Shown piece after piece: positions 1 to 12,085 of a stretch of 64,000 nucleotides of DNA. The position numbers were made by a program, and so were the translations under genes. Position 1 is the stretch's first letter. The number at the start of each line of letters is the position of its first letter. The stretch is from Phaeotremella fagi (lineage: Eukaryota; Basidiomycota; Tremellomycetes; Tremellales; Phaeotremellaceae), in NCBI GenBank assembly GCA_001599715.1, contig BCHU01000009.1, positions 1,178,001 to 1,242,000 on the forward strand. The letters are read 5' to 3'. Below the pieces are notes generated by a model, which ran no database searches, was not told the origin of the DNA, and saw only the letters and a list, made by a program, of their open reading frames with translations.

Positions 1-1160
1 AAGCGTGGTCATGCAGTAAAATCTGAATAAGGACGAGACGGGCTGATTCGACCTGTTCCCATATTTATTCAGCATCGGATCTAATCCCATGCAAAGGTAC
101 TCACAACCACAGCCCCTGATTGGCACAGGAAACCGAAAACTGAGAATTTCATCTCACCCCCTGCGGCGAGTACGCAGCCGAGAGTGGTTATTGCGATAAC
201 GCCAGCGAGGAGTTTGTTGAATCCTACCACGGGTTAGGGATTGTTGTTGGTGCTAGACTTACTCATTGTACCCAGTATAAGTTGAATGATTAGAGTGAGG
301 ATAGGGATAAATGCCTAGCGGTTGTTAGCTATGGCTTTTTTAGGCCGTAAACGAATACTCACCTTTAACATTTGTACGAAGGAGACGGAAAGATGGACAT
401 AAGCTGTATTACTCAGTATGAGTGATGCAGAGAATAGAGCAGCGAGTGGAAGAATCGTTCGGAGCCATGTATGGAACTGTATCATCTAGTCAGACCAAAC
501 CCTATAGCCAAATCTCCAACTCACAGAGATATCTATCGACTCCCCACGGAATCTGGTGAAGAAGAATCGTAAGACCCTAGTTCCTATTGCCTAAAAGCGT
601 TGTTAGATCTTGATAGTGATAAGAATGAAGGGACGTACTGCGTATGTCATATGGTAGGCTGTTAGGAAGACGGGCTGGAGGTGGGTGTTAGTTAGATTGG
701 TTAGATCTTGGTGGATGGCTGGCTTACGTAGGGGAAGTTGAATGTTGAGAATAAGGATTTGTTGAGGAGGATGACACTGCCGCTAAGACCGATCTATGTG
801 TGTGGTAAGTTAATGAATCCAGAGAAATGATGTATAACATACCCAGACAGGAACTAACAATCTCTATCAGCACTACAACAAACACTAAGAGGAGAGAAAA
901 CACCCACCCATGATCCAAGCAGGAATAACCAATCTCCCAGGTCGTTCCTCCCCAACCTCACCATGATCCAAATCCAGCCCCAACCCCAGCTCATCCTCAC
1001 CCTCACCACCCTTCTCATCAAAGAAATGATGTGAACCATCCATCAAAGATTGAGATTCAATATCAGTGTTGAGTCTTGGTGAAAGCATCAAAGCCATTTT
1101 TTCATCTACGACAACAGGGGGTAGATTGGTGTTGATATTGAGTTTTGGTTGTGGTGTCAT
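1..1160 (-). CDS. TPT/DMT-family sugar-phosphate or nucleotide-sugar transporter, 3' end cut by window
   Basis: A polytopic membrane transporter of the triose-phosphate/nucleotide-sugar translocator family (PF03151 type), expected in Golgi or ER. Nine exons were read: 904-1160, 843-861, 728-793, 639-674, 525-590, 363-485, 263-314, 105-223 and 1-52, all in phase. About 263 residues are present. After an acidic N-terminal region of about 80 residues come family blocks: [18 protein letters not shown] (helix 1), [40 protein letters not shown] and [10 protein letters not shown]. The last block shows that the frame runs past the window edge, so the C-terminal helices are missing only because of the cut. 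Exon 2 is only 19 bases. The start is the first ATG before the acidic region. Substrate cannot be told from sequence. Confidence 0.85.
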
Positions 1161-1480
1161 TGTGGGTGTGTTTTATTACCTGCCAGAGGGAATGATTGTC
1201 GAAGAGAGAAGATGTTGGGAGGGATTTACCGTCAAGGTAAGTTATAAGAATGAAGAAATGAAACGGTTGACTTTTGGTTGTTTTTTTTTGTTCGTCGGTT
1301 GGATAGATCGTTTTGAACGTTTCAGACTAGGGGGTTGGTGGGGGTAGTGTATTTATACTAACACTAGCAGTAATACTTGTACTTATACGTTCAAGTATAT
1401 GTATATGTATGAAAGTAGATGCATGCATGCATACATTCATACATAGACATCCGCTCATCTACCATACAATGCATCCAGAC

Positions 1481-1510
1481 CCACCACCACCACCACCACC
1501 CACCCACCAT
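1481..1510. repeat. CCA microsatellite
   Basis: About nine units of CCA/CAC in a non-coding stretch between the transporter promoter and SUB2. Confidence 0.8.
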
Positions 1511-1788
1511 ACAAACGAGAAACAGAACAAACCCAGACACAGCATTAACTTTTCAGGCACCACCATACAAATTAAAAAGTGGCGTTACCTAATCCGGTAG
1601 TCTGGTTGCTGGTCATTTAAAAGGTCAACCTGCCATCTTGTGCTGGTACTCACCTACGGAGGTATAATGGGGGGTTATATCCAGACCCACGTTCCACGTT
1701 CCATTCAACAACGTTCAAAACTCTACTCAATCGTTCACGTTCATTTCTGATTCAGTCAGTCAAAGCTTCAGATCTGACCTAGACCTCT

Positions 1789-1812
1789 GATCGTGATCGT
1801 GATCGTGATCGA
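1789..1812. repeat. GATCGT hexamer microsatellite
   Basis: Four tandem copies of a GATCGT unit in intergenic DNA; each unit carries a GATC site. Confidence 0.8.
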
Positions 1813-2381
1813 CTTGAATAAAGTCTCACCATGTATTCAGTCCAAGGGGTGAAAGGTGACTGAAGATCATTTTCAATAGCTATATAACACAAACGAATAA
1901 AATATTTCTTTGTGGCGAGCGATGCATAGCTCAACGGAAACAACCACAACGTATACGGATGACATACGTTCGAACCTCAGTCTCAGTGGCATATAACCAT
2001 CTGATTAGCAAACGTTTCCGAGCATTCCCAGCTCAACGGTTCGTCCATCCACCAAGTGTAGATTGGTTCCTGTTCTTTAAACCCAATTATGGAGCTATAC
2101 CAGCTCAACGTTCTTATTAGTACACACCGCATGCTTCAGACAGAGGCAATAACAATCGTCAGCATCAAGTTATTATTTTCGCTCAAAAAGATGAACACAA
2201 AAGTTTTTTCGTTGCCACAGGGACACCTCCTCCTCCTCATAATTAGCTGGGTTGAGAAAAAAGAAAGATCAAATCCGTAAACTGTATCATTACTTCACTT
2301 TGACATCACAATGCATTCATTCATTTCATTTATTTCCATCGATTTTTCCCTACAACCCGCCTGCCACTGCCGCAAACCAAT

Positions 2382-4774
2382 CTACGAAGTCATATAAGTA
2401 GCAGGATCGATAGTTTCAGGTCTATTCACCAGTGTCAGCCAATTCAGTAAAACACAAAGTTAACGTACAAAGTTGGGATGGCGACTGTGAATCTTTCTTG
2501 GATCTTTTGGAGGACTTCGGAATCTGCGTCTGAAGAGACGAACGAAATAGCTAAAAAAAAAAGTTTCACGTCAGTAATCCTCACAACTTTTACAGTCGAT
2601 GGAGTCGACCCACCTAAACCCTTGGTACCGAAACGACCTGCACGACCGACTCTGTGTAAATAAGAATCGGCGTCGGCTGGTGCATCCTATTTTATTGTTA
2701 GTTTTACACGAATTGACAGCCCAAAGCTTTACGTACATAGTTGATAACGACGTTAACACGTTCGACATCGATACCACGTCCAAAGATATCGGTAGCTACC
2801 AAAATACGTTTCTCGAAAGCTTTGAATTGTTGGAATCGTGAGATACTACCAGCATGTATTAGTAAAGAAACGTTTTTTATTTCAGCCAACCTACCGCTCA
2901 GCTTGTGGTAAACCAGAGTGAATACAGATCGATGGGAAGTTACATTCTTGTAACAAGGCGTCTAGCTGCGTAGCTCTGGAAACTGATTTAACGAAGATAC
3001 AGACCTATAACGTTCCATCAGACTTTGCTTCGTTCCTAAAACACGCTTCTACTTACCTGATTGAACTCTAACGAATCGAGTAAATCGTTCAATTTTCTGT
3101 TCTTCTCACGTTCCTCAAGTTTGAGGTAGTACTGTTGAAGACCGTGAAGTGTCAATTTCGTCTCGTCGTCAACGTAGATTTCAAGAGGCTACGAGATGGA
3201 TCAGTAAAAATACCAAGGCGACACGACTTACACTTTGCATGAATTTTTTACATGTTGCTCGGATTTCCTTTGATAAGGTGGCCGAGAACATCATGACTTG
3301 TTTATGGTGAGGTGTGGCTCTGAAAATTTCTTGAACGTCACGTCGCATCTCTGTAAGGTTAATGTGTATCATCAAAAGGATCAATTCCAGTAAAAGATAT
3401 CGATTTAGGTTGGGTTTGTTGTAAAGCGATTGTTGAAATATATCCAATGTCGTTCAGGAGGTGAGTCGGAATGGAGAAGCAGTGAGTGTTATTCGAGTGT
3501 GATCATTGTTGTATCAACGTCGAATCGCAGAGAGTAAAGTTGATAATCGAATCAAGTCGGGTAAATTGAAAGGAGAAGAGAAAAAACCAATGGTGAGCTA
3601 AATTCTTTCTAACATTTTGAAAACAAATTAAAAGTCGATATCCATCATCTCCCATTCACTCAACAAATCATCTTGATCAGTTCATCACCTCATCTCCTAC
3701 TTTAAAAAGACCTTCATTTCGATAACCGAGAGCTTCATCCCCTCCATCGTTCCATACCAACGATTTACCAATCGACGAACGATCAAAGACTGGCTGGGAT
3801 ATCACTCCCATCGAAGCCAACTTGCGTCAACCGTTTCCCGATTTGAATCGAACAAATTCGACAAATCCAACTTTGGAAAATCGTAGATGATAATCGGTAA
3901 AACGTTCAGATAATCGATATCCCCGTAAACGAGAAGAAAAAACAACAGAATCGGAGAAGAAGAAGAAGAATAAATCGATTAAAGACTAACCCAGAGTTTC
4001 CAACATCTTGTCGCACTCGTCAAGAACAAAGTGTTTGACCTTTGAACCGTTAAGTTTCTTATCACGAACTAAGGCCATTGTACGACCTGGAGTACCGACG
4101 ACGATGTGAGGACATTTATCTTTTGATGCCAAGATTTCTTGATCGGCGGAAATGGGGGTTCCACCGTAGAAGACTGAAGTTCGGACTGTTGTCATGAATT
4201 TGGAGAAACGGGCGAATTCGTTTCTGATCTGATAAGCTAATTCTCTGGTGTGACAGAGGATAACTATTGAGACTTCTCCATCGACTGGTTCGCTGTGAAG
4301 TGTTAGGGGCAGTGTCAGGGTTGGTGAACCGATTTGACATACATTTGTTGAAGACAGGCGAGAACGAATACTGCAGTCTTACCCATACCTGACTTGGCTT
4401 GACATAAAACGTCGGTACCAAGGATAGCCTGGGGGATACATTCTTGTTGCACTACAGTGTGTTAGTTGTATGCAACGCAGAGCGGTAGACGCAAAAAAAA
4501 CTAACCTTCTGAAGGATGTTCAAAACCTAAATCAGAGATAGCACGAAGAAGTTCTGGTTTCAACAAGAAATCCCTATCATAGCGTCAACGTCAGCGGGTG
4601 TTCGACTTTGTTGCAGCAGTGGATTACCCACCTGAAACCGGTGGAATGGATTCCAACATATGAACCTTTCTTTTCGCCATCAGCATCTTTAGCGCCGTTG
4701 GTGGCAACAGCAACTGGGGCTGTGTAGGTGTCTTCAGCCTCATCGTAATCAACGAGTTCTTCTGCGTCGGCCAT
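2382..4774 (-). CDS. SUB2: ATP-dependent RNA helicase SUB2/UAP56 (TREX mRNA export and splicing)
   Basis: DEAD-box (DECD subtype) helicase that helps spliceosome assembly and loads export factors within TREX in the nucleus. Eleven exons: 4632-4774, 4506-4573, 4343-4451, 3991-4292, 3232-3350, 3057-3188, 2895-3004, 2737-2845, 2614-2686, 2469-2550 and 2382-2421, giving 428 residues, the usual length for the family. Visible motifs: Q-motif region FEHPSEVQQ, Walker [10 protein letters not shown] (about 89-97), [16 protein letters not shown], the diagnostic DECD at about 198-201, [19 protein letters not shown] and [13 protein letters not shown]. It ends with IDPATYMTS. Intron 4 (3351-3990) is 640 bases, about ten times longer than the others. 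It shares a divergent promoter region with SNF5. Confidence 0.97.
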
Positions 4775-5813
4775 TTTGTTGTTGTTGTTTTGATTAGTGG
4801 GTGTTTTAGTTTGCTAAGAAGGTGAATGTTAAACTTGGATTCCAATCGCGTGTTTCTACACCGGAGAAGGGGAGGGGAGAGGGAATGGAGGGATGAGGGA
4901 TTGATCTTTCTTCTTTGGTATCCATTGTGGAGTAGAATGAAGAGAGAGATTTGGAGTTGACGTGTGAATAGAATAGAATGATAGATGTCTGGATCGATTG
5001 ATTCTTTCTTTCTTTCTGTTGCACGCGTGGCGAGGGGGTGGTGGGTGGGTGTGTGGGTAGGCGTCGTGATTGAATAGACTGGATTGAACTGAACGATGTA
5101 CCCACAGATATAAGATAGGAGACTGCTGGCTGTTGACAGTTGACAGTTGACTATAAGATAATACTAAATAGATATGGTATGATATAGAAGGAGAGAGATA
5201 CACTGCAGAGAGGGTGATGGAACAAAGAAGGTGGTGTCGGAGGTATCGGTGTTATAGCTGGTGGCACTCGATCTGAATTCTAGTGAATTTTAGTGAAATC
5301 TAAAAAGTGCCACTTTCCCGTATACAGTACGTGCACCCACCTTCCCACTCAACCAGAATCAATAAGCAAATACGATCAGATTAAAGATTAGATACAAGAA
5401 TAGGAATAAGAATAGAAATAAGGAAAAGGAGTAGATCAAGAGATTAGATAACGGTATTATAGTCGATATCAACGACAACAACGCATCCATACATCTCTTA
5501 TACCCCTCAATCTCATTTATCCTTTACTCTCCACTTAACGACCTACTTTCTCAATTTACGACTCAACAATCTACAACCCAACACCTATCGGTTATCTCCA
5601 ACTACGCGTTTACATATTCTTCGTTATTTTATTCGAAACTGGAGTTGAAGTGAAGCTAAAAGAAGTGTCGGATTCAAGAGTAGGTATAAAGGATTTATTT
5701 GAACCTAACATCTATTAACGCACACCCTAGTCGTCTCCTCTATCCTCATGTCCACTCTCCTATAATCCAACAACTTCCAGTACGATTCGACTCGTACCAA
5801 CTTCCCAAGCACG
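4775..5813. promoter_or_regulatory. Divergent promoter region of SUB2 and SNF5
   Basis: One kilobase separates the two start codons, which point away from each other. It holds pyrimidine-rich leader-like sequence before SNF5 and two copies of the octamer AGTGCCAC (5261-5268 in reverse, 5306-5313 forward) about 40 bases apart. No coding exon was supported inside it. Confidence 0.6.
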
Positions 5814-8800
5814 ATGTCAACACCTCATCAAGCATCACCTTCACCTGCACCCTCGAACGGAAATCCCAATCCCAACGTAGGAAACGCACAGAACCAGGGT
5901 CAATTCCAATACAACCCGAATTTCAACACCAACCCACAACAACAACAGTATAACCAAGGTGCCATGTCTGATCCGAGAATGGTGAATTTCTTACCGAATC
6001 AACAGCAACAACAACACTTGCAACAACAGCATCAACAGCAACAGCAACAACAGCAATTCTTGCAGAACCTTTCAACACCCTCGTCGTCAGTTCCTGGTGC
6101 TTCAGGTGGAAGAGGTGATCCAGGACCAACATCACTCGCTCAGCAACAACAACAGAATAACCCAGGTCAACAACAGTTTCGACCTCAGTTCTCACAGAAC
6201 GGAATGGATCCTCGTCAATTCAGGATATTACAGCAACTGCAACAAGCTACTAACCATTCACCGGGGGCTAACGGTCAAGCTTCACCTCAACAACTCGCCA
6301 TGGCAATGGCGAATTTACAGGCTCAATCTGGAAACGGTGGTCAACCTAATCCCCAAGTTGTTGCTGCTCTACGAAATCAGTTTGGTCAGAATATGGGTAT
6401 GATGGGTCAACAACCTGGAATGCAGCAGCAGCAGCAATTTCCTCAACAGCAACAACAGCCATCGATGGATCCTAACCAATTGCTTCAAATGGGTATGCCA
6501 ATACCGAATCAAAATCAACAGGGTAACCAATCAAACCCAGCTGTTCAACAGGCGATGCTTCAACAACAAAGGATACAGTCGATCATGCAACAACAACAAT
6601 TGCAATCCCAAGGACGTTCGAGTCCAGCTACGACGAATTCACCTAGACCACCTCAACAATTCCAAAATCAAGGTCAAGGTGGTGGGATGATGCCTCCACC
6701 CGCTTTACCTCTCACCAACAATTCACCTAGAACGGCGAACATGGCAACTCCAGTCCCAGGATTTCAACCACAAACACAATCTCAACCTAGACCTCCTGCA
6801 CCGTTCTCACTGACATCTCATCAACAACAAATTCTTGCGGCTCAACAGAACGCTATGACGTCTAATCCACAGTTCCAAGCTCTGACGCCTGCTCAACAGC
6901 AGCAACAGATGCAGAACATGATTGGACAACATATGAGATCTTTCATGAGTCAACAGGCTGCTTTGAATCAAGCTCAAATGCAGGTACAGGGACAACAGGG
7001 ACAAGAAACCACTCCTGTGCAGCAGAATAATCGACCGGGTTCGGCTCAAGGTTTACCCCAACAGAGTCCTGCATCTCAACGTCAACAGTTGCCTAATATG
7101 CAACAACAGAATCAGCAGCAGCAGGCTCAGGCGCAGCAGGCGCAACAACAGCAATTATCGAGTTTACCTCAACACATGGCACCTCCTCGACCTGCTTCAG
7201 CTGCTTCTCAACGTGGGGCGTCTCCTCATCCCTCTTTAGGTCAACCTGGTCCAAGTAGTACGGCTGGATCACCAGCGATGAGACAAGCTACAGCTACACC
7301 TCCACCTAACCCTAGTATGTATCCAGCACCTACAGCGCCTTCGCCAACTCCATCAACCCATTCTCAACATAGTCAACATCATCAACAACCAACTTCACCC
7401 ATGAACCCGACTACACCGTATCAACCTCAGATGATGCAACAATCTCCAATCCAAAATTTCAACGTTAACGGTATAGCCCAACCTCAACCTGTACAGAATT
7501 ACAATCAACAACAGTTCAGTCCTCAGATCAGTAACAGACCAGCATCGACTCCACAAGCTGCACAGGCGATTCAAGCTTTACAGCAACATGCCCAAAACGC
7601 TCAAAGTCTGGTTCAGAACGGTCAATTACCTGGTTCGAGTGGGGCAGGAGCTGTAGCTGGATCAGGATCAATCCCTTCTAACCCAACGTTCCCGGTTAAT
7701 CCTCAGAACATGACTCAAATACAGCAACAGCAGATGCAAGCTGCGATGGGACTTTTTAGTCAGGCTGCACAGAACCAAGCTCAGATTCAAGGTCAAATGG
7801 GTAATCCAGGTATGATGGATGCGCAACAGCAACAGATTCAATCGCAACCGCAATCCCAACAGCAGTCACAACCTGTTCGTCCAACGTCTCAAGGAAATTC
7901 AGGGATAGGTAGACCACCATCTAACCCTACACCCAACATCAACACCTCAGATTTCCCCTTCGATTTCAGATTGTTGCCATACATGGCACACGCTAACGAT
8001 CCACGTTGGATAAATGACATGCAACAACGTCAACCCCAACTTTTAGTTGCTGTTCGAAACGCCATGGAGAAATTTAATACTGGTCAAGTTCGTCCGGATA
8101 TCTTACAGAGGATGCAGGGTGCTTTAGCGCAAACTAGGATCGCTGCTAATGCCAACACTCGACAGGGGTCTTTATCTGGTCAAAGTGGAAGTGGTCCTCA
8201 ACCTGGGACTGGAAATTCGACTGGACCCGGACCGACATCTCAACAGATATCTCAACAACTTCAACAACAACTTGCTTTATCCAATCTGAACCAGACTCAG
8301 AATCCGAACCAAATTCAAAATCCAAAACCTGGTTCCAATGGTTTACCTAATTCACAGAAGAACTGGCCAAACACTCAAGGATCGATGACACCGACGAATG
8401 TTAATCCGAATTTCAGACCGCCAAGTGAATCGCCCTCTGGTACACATCCCGAACCGCCTCGAAGGAATAGTTCGAAAGATAAGAATGAATTGACGATCCC
8501 CACCGGTACCGGTTTAGGTACACCTTCACAAAGTAACATGCCACCTCCAACTTGGATACCTAACCATCCGACTTCGAATGGACCTGTTAAACCTGAATCC
8601 AACGCTTCACAGATTCCAATCAAAGAATGGGAATCCCATCTAAGAATGGATTTACCTATCACAAAGATTGAACCTCTACCTCTGGACTTTGATGATGAAA
8701 ATCTCGAAAACAGAAAGGAAATCTTACCAACCCTCTCTCCAGCTGATATCACTCAAATCCAAAATTTCATTTCAAAAGATGTGGAATACGTCTCGAATTA

Positions 8801-11725
8801 CCCGGAGATGAAAGGTAAACTATCGAAACGAATGATGAATTGGGCGAAGAACGAGGATATGGGAACTCCCTGGTGGATGTATCGCAAAGGTGAACTGGTT
8901 AGACCTAGGGGTGGTGGTCGATTGAATTTGATTTGGCCGGAGGATAAGAAGAATTTGAGAGCTAGGTTGAGTCATAAAGGTAGAAAAGAGATTCGATTGT
9001 GAGTAGTAGTTAGAATTATGTGAGGGGTGGTAGACTGATAATCAATGCTTTTTTAGTACCCCGGCTCAACTCAAATCTATGGCTCAGGTCGAAGATCAGA
9101 TCGTACCTGTTAGATTGGATCTTGAACATGATCATTGGAAATTGAAAGATACTTTCATGTGGAATTGTTCTGGTACATCCATTCCTATTCAGTCCTAACA
9201 TAAAAATTACTAACAAAAACACTTGACTCAGATACCGTCGTTACACCCGAAATATTCGCTCAATCCCTATGTGACGATTTCAAAGTTCCTCATCAACATT
9301 TCCTACCGAAAATTGTTGCTGCCATCAAAGAACGAATCATGGAATATCAAGATCAAGTCTTGCCTATGCTTTCGATGAACAATTCAAAACAATATTTGTT
9401 GAATGGGAAGGGTTTACTTGATCCTGACGATGATGAATTTTTCAAAAAATTCGTTGGTGGTTGTGAATCTTCTGTTCACACCGACGCTGACGCTCACGAA
9501 GAGGTTCATGAGGTTTTGGTTGAAAGTGATAGTTCGGATGAGGTTGAGGTTAAAACTGATCATGAGGGTGATGGGGTTGTTAACGGTGATGGTAATGTTA
9601 ACGATGACGAAAAAATCAAAATCGTTTCTTTTGATGATGACGATAATGTCGAGGTTGAGATTGAAAAAGTTAAGGAGAAGGAGAGGGATATCGGGTTAGA
9701 GAGACCGGTCACGGTTGAAGAGGCTATGGCTATGTTACCTCAATCCAATGATGAGGAATTGAGATTTGTTATCAAGGTATGTGCTAATGGTGACCATCAC
9801 TGACCTCCTCGATAGGTCGATATCATCGTTGGAACTCAAGCTTTGACCGATTCTTTCGAATGGGATTTGAACACTTCAATCACGCCTGAAGAATTCGCTG
9901 CGTCTTATGTAACAGATTTAGGATTAAGTTGGGAATTTGCGTAAGTCAAACGGCTGACAGGATGAAGGTAGTTGATCGTTGACATTTTACGATAGCACCG
10001 CCTTGACTCATGATATCCATGAACAAATTCTGGTTCATACAAGATCACTCTTCCTCGTTGGACACACTTTCGGTGCAGGTTATATCTTGGATGACGAAGT
10101 TCGATCTGCTTTCTTACCAACTATCAAATCTGCCCTTCGAAAGGAAGACGTTGCCATGGCTAATTTCACACCCATCTTCAACACTTTATCTGAAATTGAG
10201 ATCGAGAGGTTGGAGAAGGAACGTGAGAAGGATAACAGACGTAAGAAACGAGCTACAAGGGGTCGAAGGGGTGTCATCCTACCTGATCGAGAACCTTTGA
10301 AAACCCATCGATCGTTACTTAACAACGGTATCGATCCTAACGGGGATATCGTTGATCGACCTGTTGAAATCAATAATCACGGTAATCAACCTGCGACAAC
10401 GAGTAGACGAGCGGCAGCGATAGCTGCATCGGCGAACATCAATTTAATGGCTCAAGATTTACCTATCCCAACGCCGCCTTCTCCGATACCCTCGATTCAA
10501 CCTATTAGGACAGGAAGGAAACCAGGTCCAGGTAGGGGTCACAGAGGTGTCTCGAGGGCTTCACCGTCTTCAACAACCCGAGAAGGTAGTGTTAACTATC
10601 ATCTCGATTCTACACCTATCTCAAACAAGAAATTCCTTCGTGAAGACAGTTTCGAGGTTAACTCACCTCATTCAACTGGAACCGGGGCTGGACCTAGGAA
10701 GAGGTTTGGGGGTAGAATCATTGATTCTCCGGATATGGATGATTCAGACGTGGTGGTTAAAGATGAACCTGGGTTCAATGAGAAGAGGAAATTGGATAGT
10801 GAGGGTGAAGGGGGTCGTTCGAATAAGATCTCAAGGGTTCAATGGAATTGTAGGAATTGTGGGGTTCCTGAACATCTGGCTGGGGGCTTTAATTCAGAGA
10901 AAACTTTATGTCTTCAGTGTGGTATGTGGATTCTTTTACTGCGATTTAAGATTTTTGGTACTAACGGAATTCGACTTTAGCACATTATTTGGTTCAATAT
11001 GGCAAAAATCGTCCTTGTGAATATACAGAGGATGAAGAGTATCATCGTCAATTCCGTCCTCAAACCCATAATACGAATTCGAATACGAATTCAGTTCATC
11101 CTTACGACCTCCAATCCAAAAACTCCAACTCGAACATGTTCAAACGTAAAAACTCTGATTTAGAATCTGATTCAAGATCGAATTCAGATAGTGAGAGTGA
11201 CGATTCGGATAGTGATTTTGGTGAATCGAAAAAGAAGAAACAGCAACAGAAATTGAAATCTCAATTACATTCACATGGTGGACCTGGGTATGGGAAGAAC
11301 GTGATGGGCGGGAGATCTATCCCGCCTGTTAGTCCTTCCATCACTGGTTCTCCTTCAGTCAGGAAAGCTGAGGTAAGTCTTTAAAAATTGGTACTGGTAC
11401 TGATGATTACGTAGCCACCAGCATGGTTAACAAGAGTTACTGAACTTACCAAACTCAAATATCCAAAACATTCATTCGCGATCGTTCAAAGAGCAAGGAA
11501 AGATACGGATCCAATTGATCAACCCATAGAATGGAGAATTAAGTGTATTGATTGGTATGTCCCCCATGAGTACAAACAAGTACATAAAACTGATGCGACC
11601 TTCATGATAGTCCTGGAAAAATTTATACACCAGGTCCAGGAGAATCACTTTCGAATTTCGAAGTTCATCTCAAGAACCGTGGTCATCTATCTAGAGTTTT
11701 GTTGAGGGATCCAACGGCTCAGTAG
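5814..11725 (+). CDS. SNF5: SWI/SNF chromatin-remodelling subunit SNF5 (SMARCB1 family) with long Gln-rich N-terminus
   Basis: Core subunit of the SWI/SNF remodeller in the nucleus. Eight exons: 5814-8998, 9057-9172, 9232-9776, 9816-9940, 9996-10921, 10981-11372, 11415-11554 and 11611-11725, giving about 1847 residues. Residues 1 to about 900 are Gln/Asn/Pro/Ser-rich with long poly-Gln runs. SNF5 repeat 1 begins at about 1080 (PVRLDLEHDHWKLKDTF, then VTPEIFAQSLCDDF). An acidic insert of about 120 residues follows. Repeat 2 starts at about 1283 (VDIIVGTQALTDSFEWDL, then ITPEEFAASYVTDLGL). A GATA-like finger CRNCG...CLQC lies near 1610-1635, and the last exons encode a fungal SNF5 tail with EWRIKCIDCPGKIYTPGPGE. 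The finger and tail are typical of fungal rather than animal members. Introns after exon 1 are 38-60 bases. Confidence 0.95.
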
Positions 11726-12085
11726 TGGGTTTTACGATAAAGGCAAAGCGGAGAAGCTTTGGGTTTTTTTCAAAGGGTTTTATTTTCATTTATGCAATTT
11801 AGTTTATTCATTTTTGGGTCAGTTGGATTTTGGTACAATTGGGGATCCAGATTATGGACTACAGCATAGCATTGAATTTTCAAATTCTGGGTCTATCTTT
11901 TCTAATCCGATTCCACTACTACCTAACTCTGTCGTTTCGTAGCGATAAAGAATGCAGCCTAAAAATCCATTTCGTCAGGTCATCATCACCCCCCATGAAA
12001 TGTATATGTCAAAACCTACGTTATATTCATGTCTCAACATACCGTCCGGTATCCCCGTATACGTAGATTTGATGAATCGTTCATC
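11726..12085. other. Convergent intergenic region SNF5 / N2227 methyltransferase
   Basis: This 360-base gap between two converging stop codons should hold both 3' UTRs. I see T-rich stretches but no further gene. Confidence 0.5.

Larger units (their letters stand above)
1161..2381. other. Intergenic region upstream of the transporter and downstream of SUB2
   Basis: No conserved coding signal was seen on either strand in this 1.2 kb stretch. It should hold the promoter of the minus-strand transporter near 1160-1500 and the SUB2 3' UTR near 2382. Simple repeats occur: a CCA run at 1481-1510 and a GTGATC run at 1789-1812. Short open frames here lack splice-consistent extensions or familiar motifs. 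Confidence 0.5.

Noticed and set aside
1913..1990. tRNA-like segment with A-box-like TAGCTCAACGG and B-box-like CGTTCGAACC at tRNA spacing
   Set aside because: Neither the acceptor stem nor the T stem pairs when the boxes are placed at tRNA positions, so no cloverleaf forms.
3600..3720. Possible box C/D snoRNA in the long SUB2 intron
   Set aside because: A GTGATGA box C candidate exists on the minus strand but CTGA follows almost immediately and the next is over 200 bases away.
5923..8752. Several antisense open frames across the Gln-rich SNF5 exon
   Set aside because: They are reverse readings of CAA/CAG repeats (Leu/Val-rich translations) with no independent motif.
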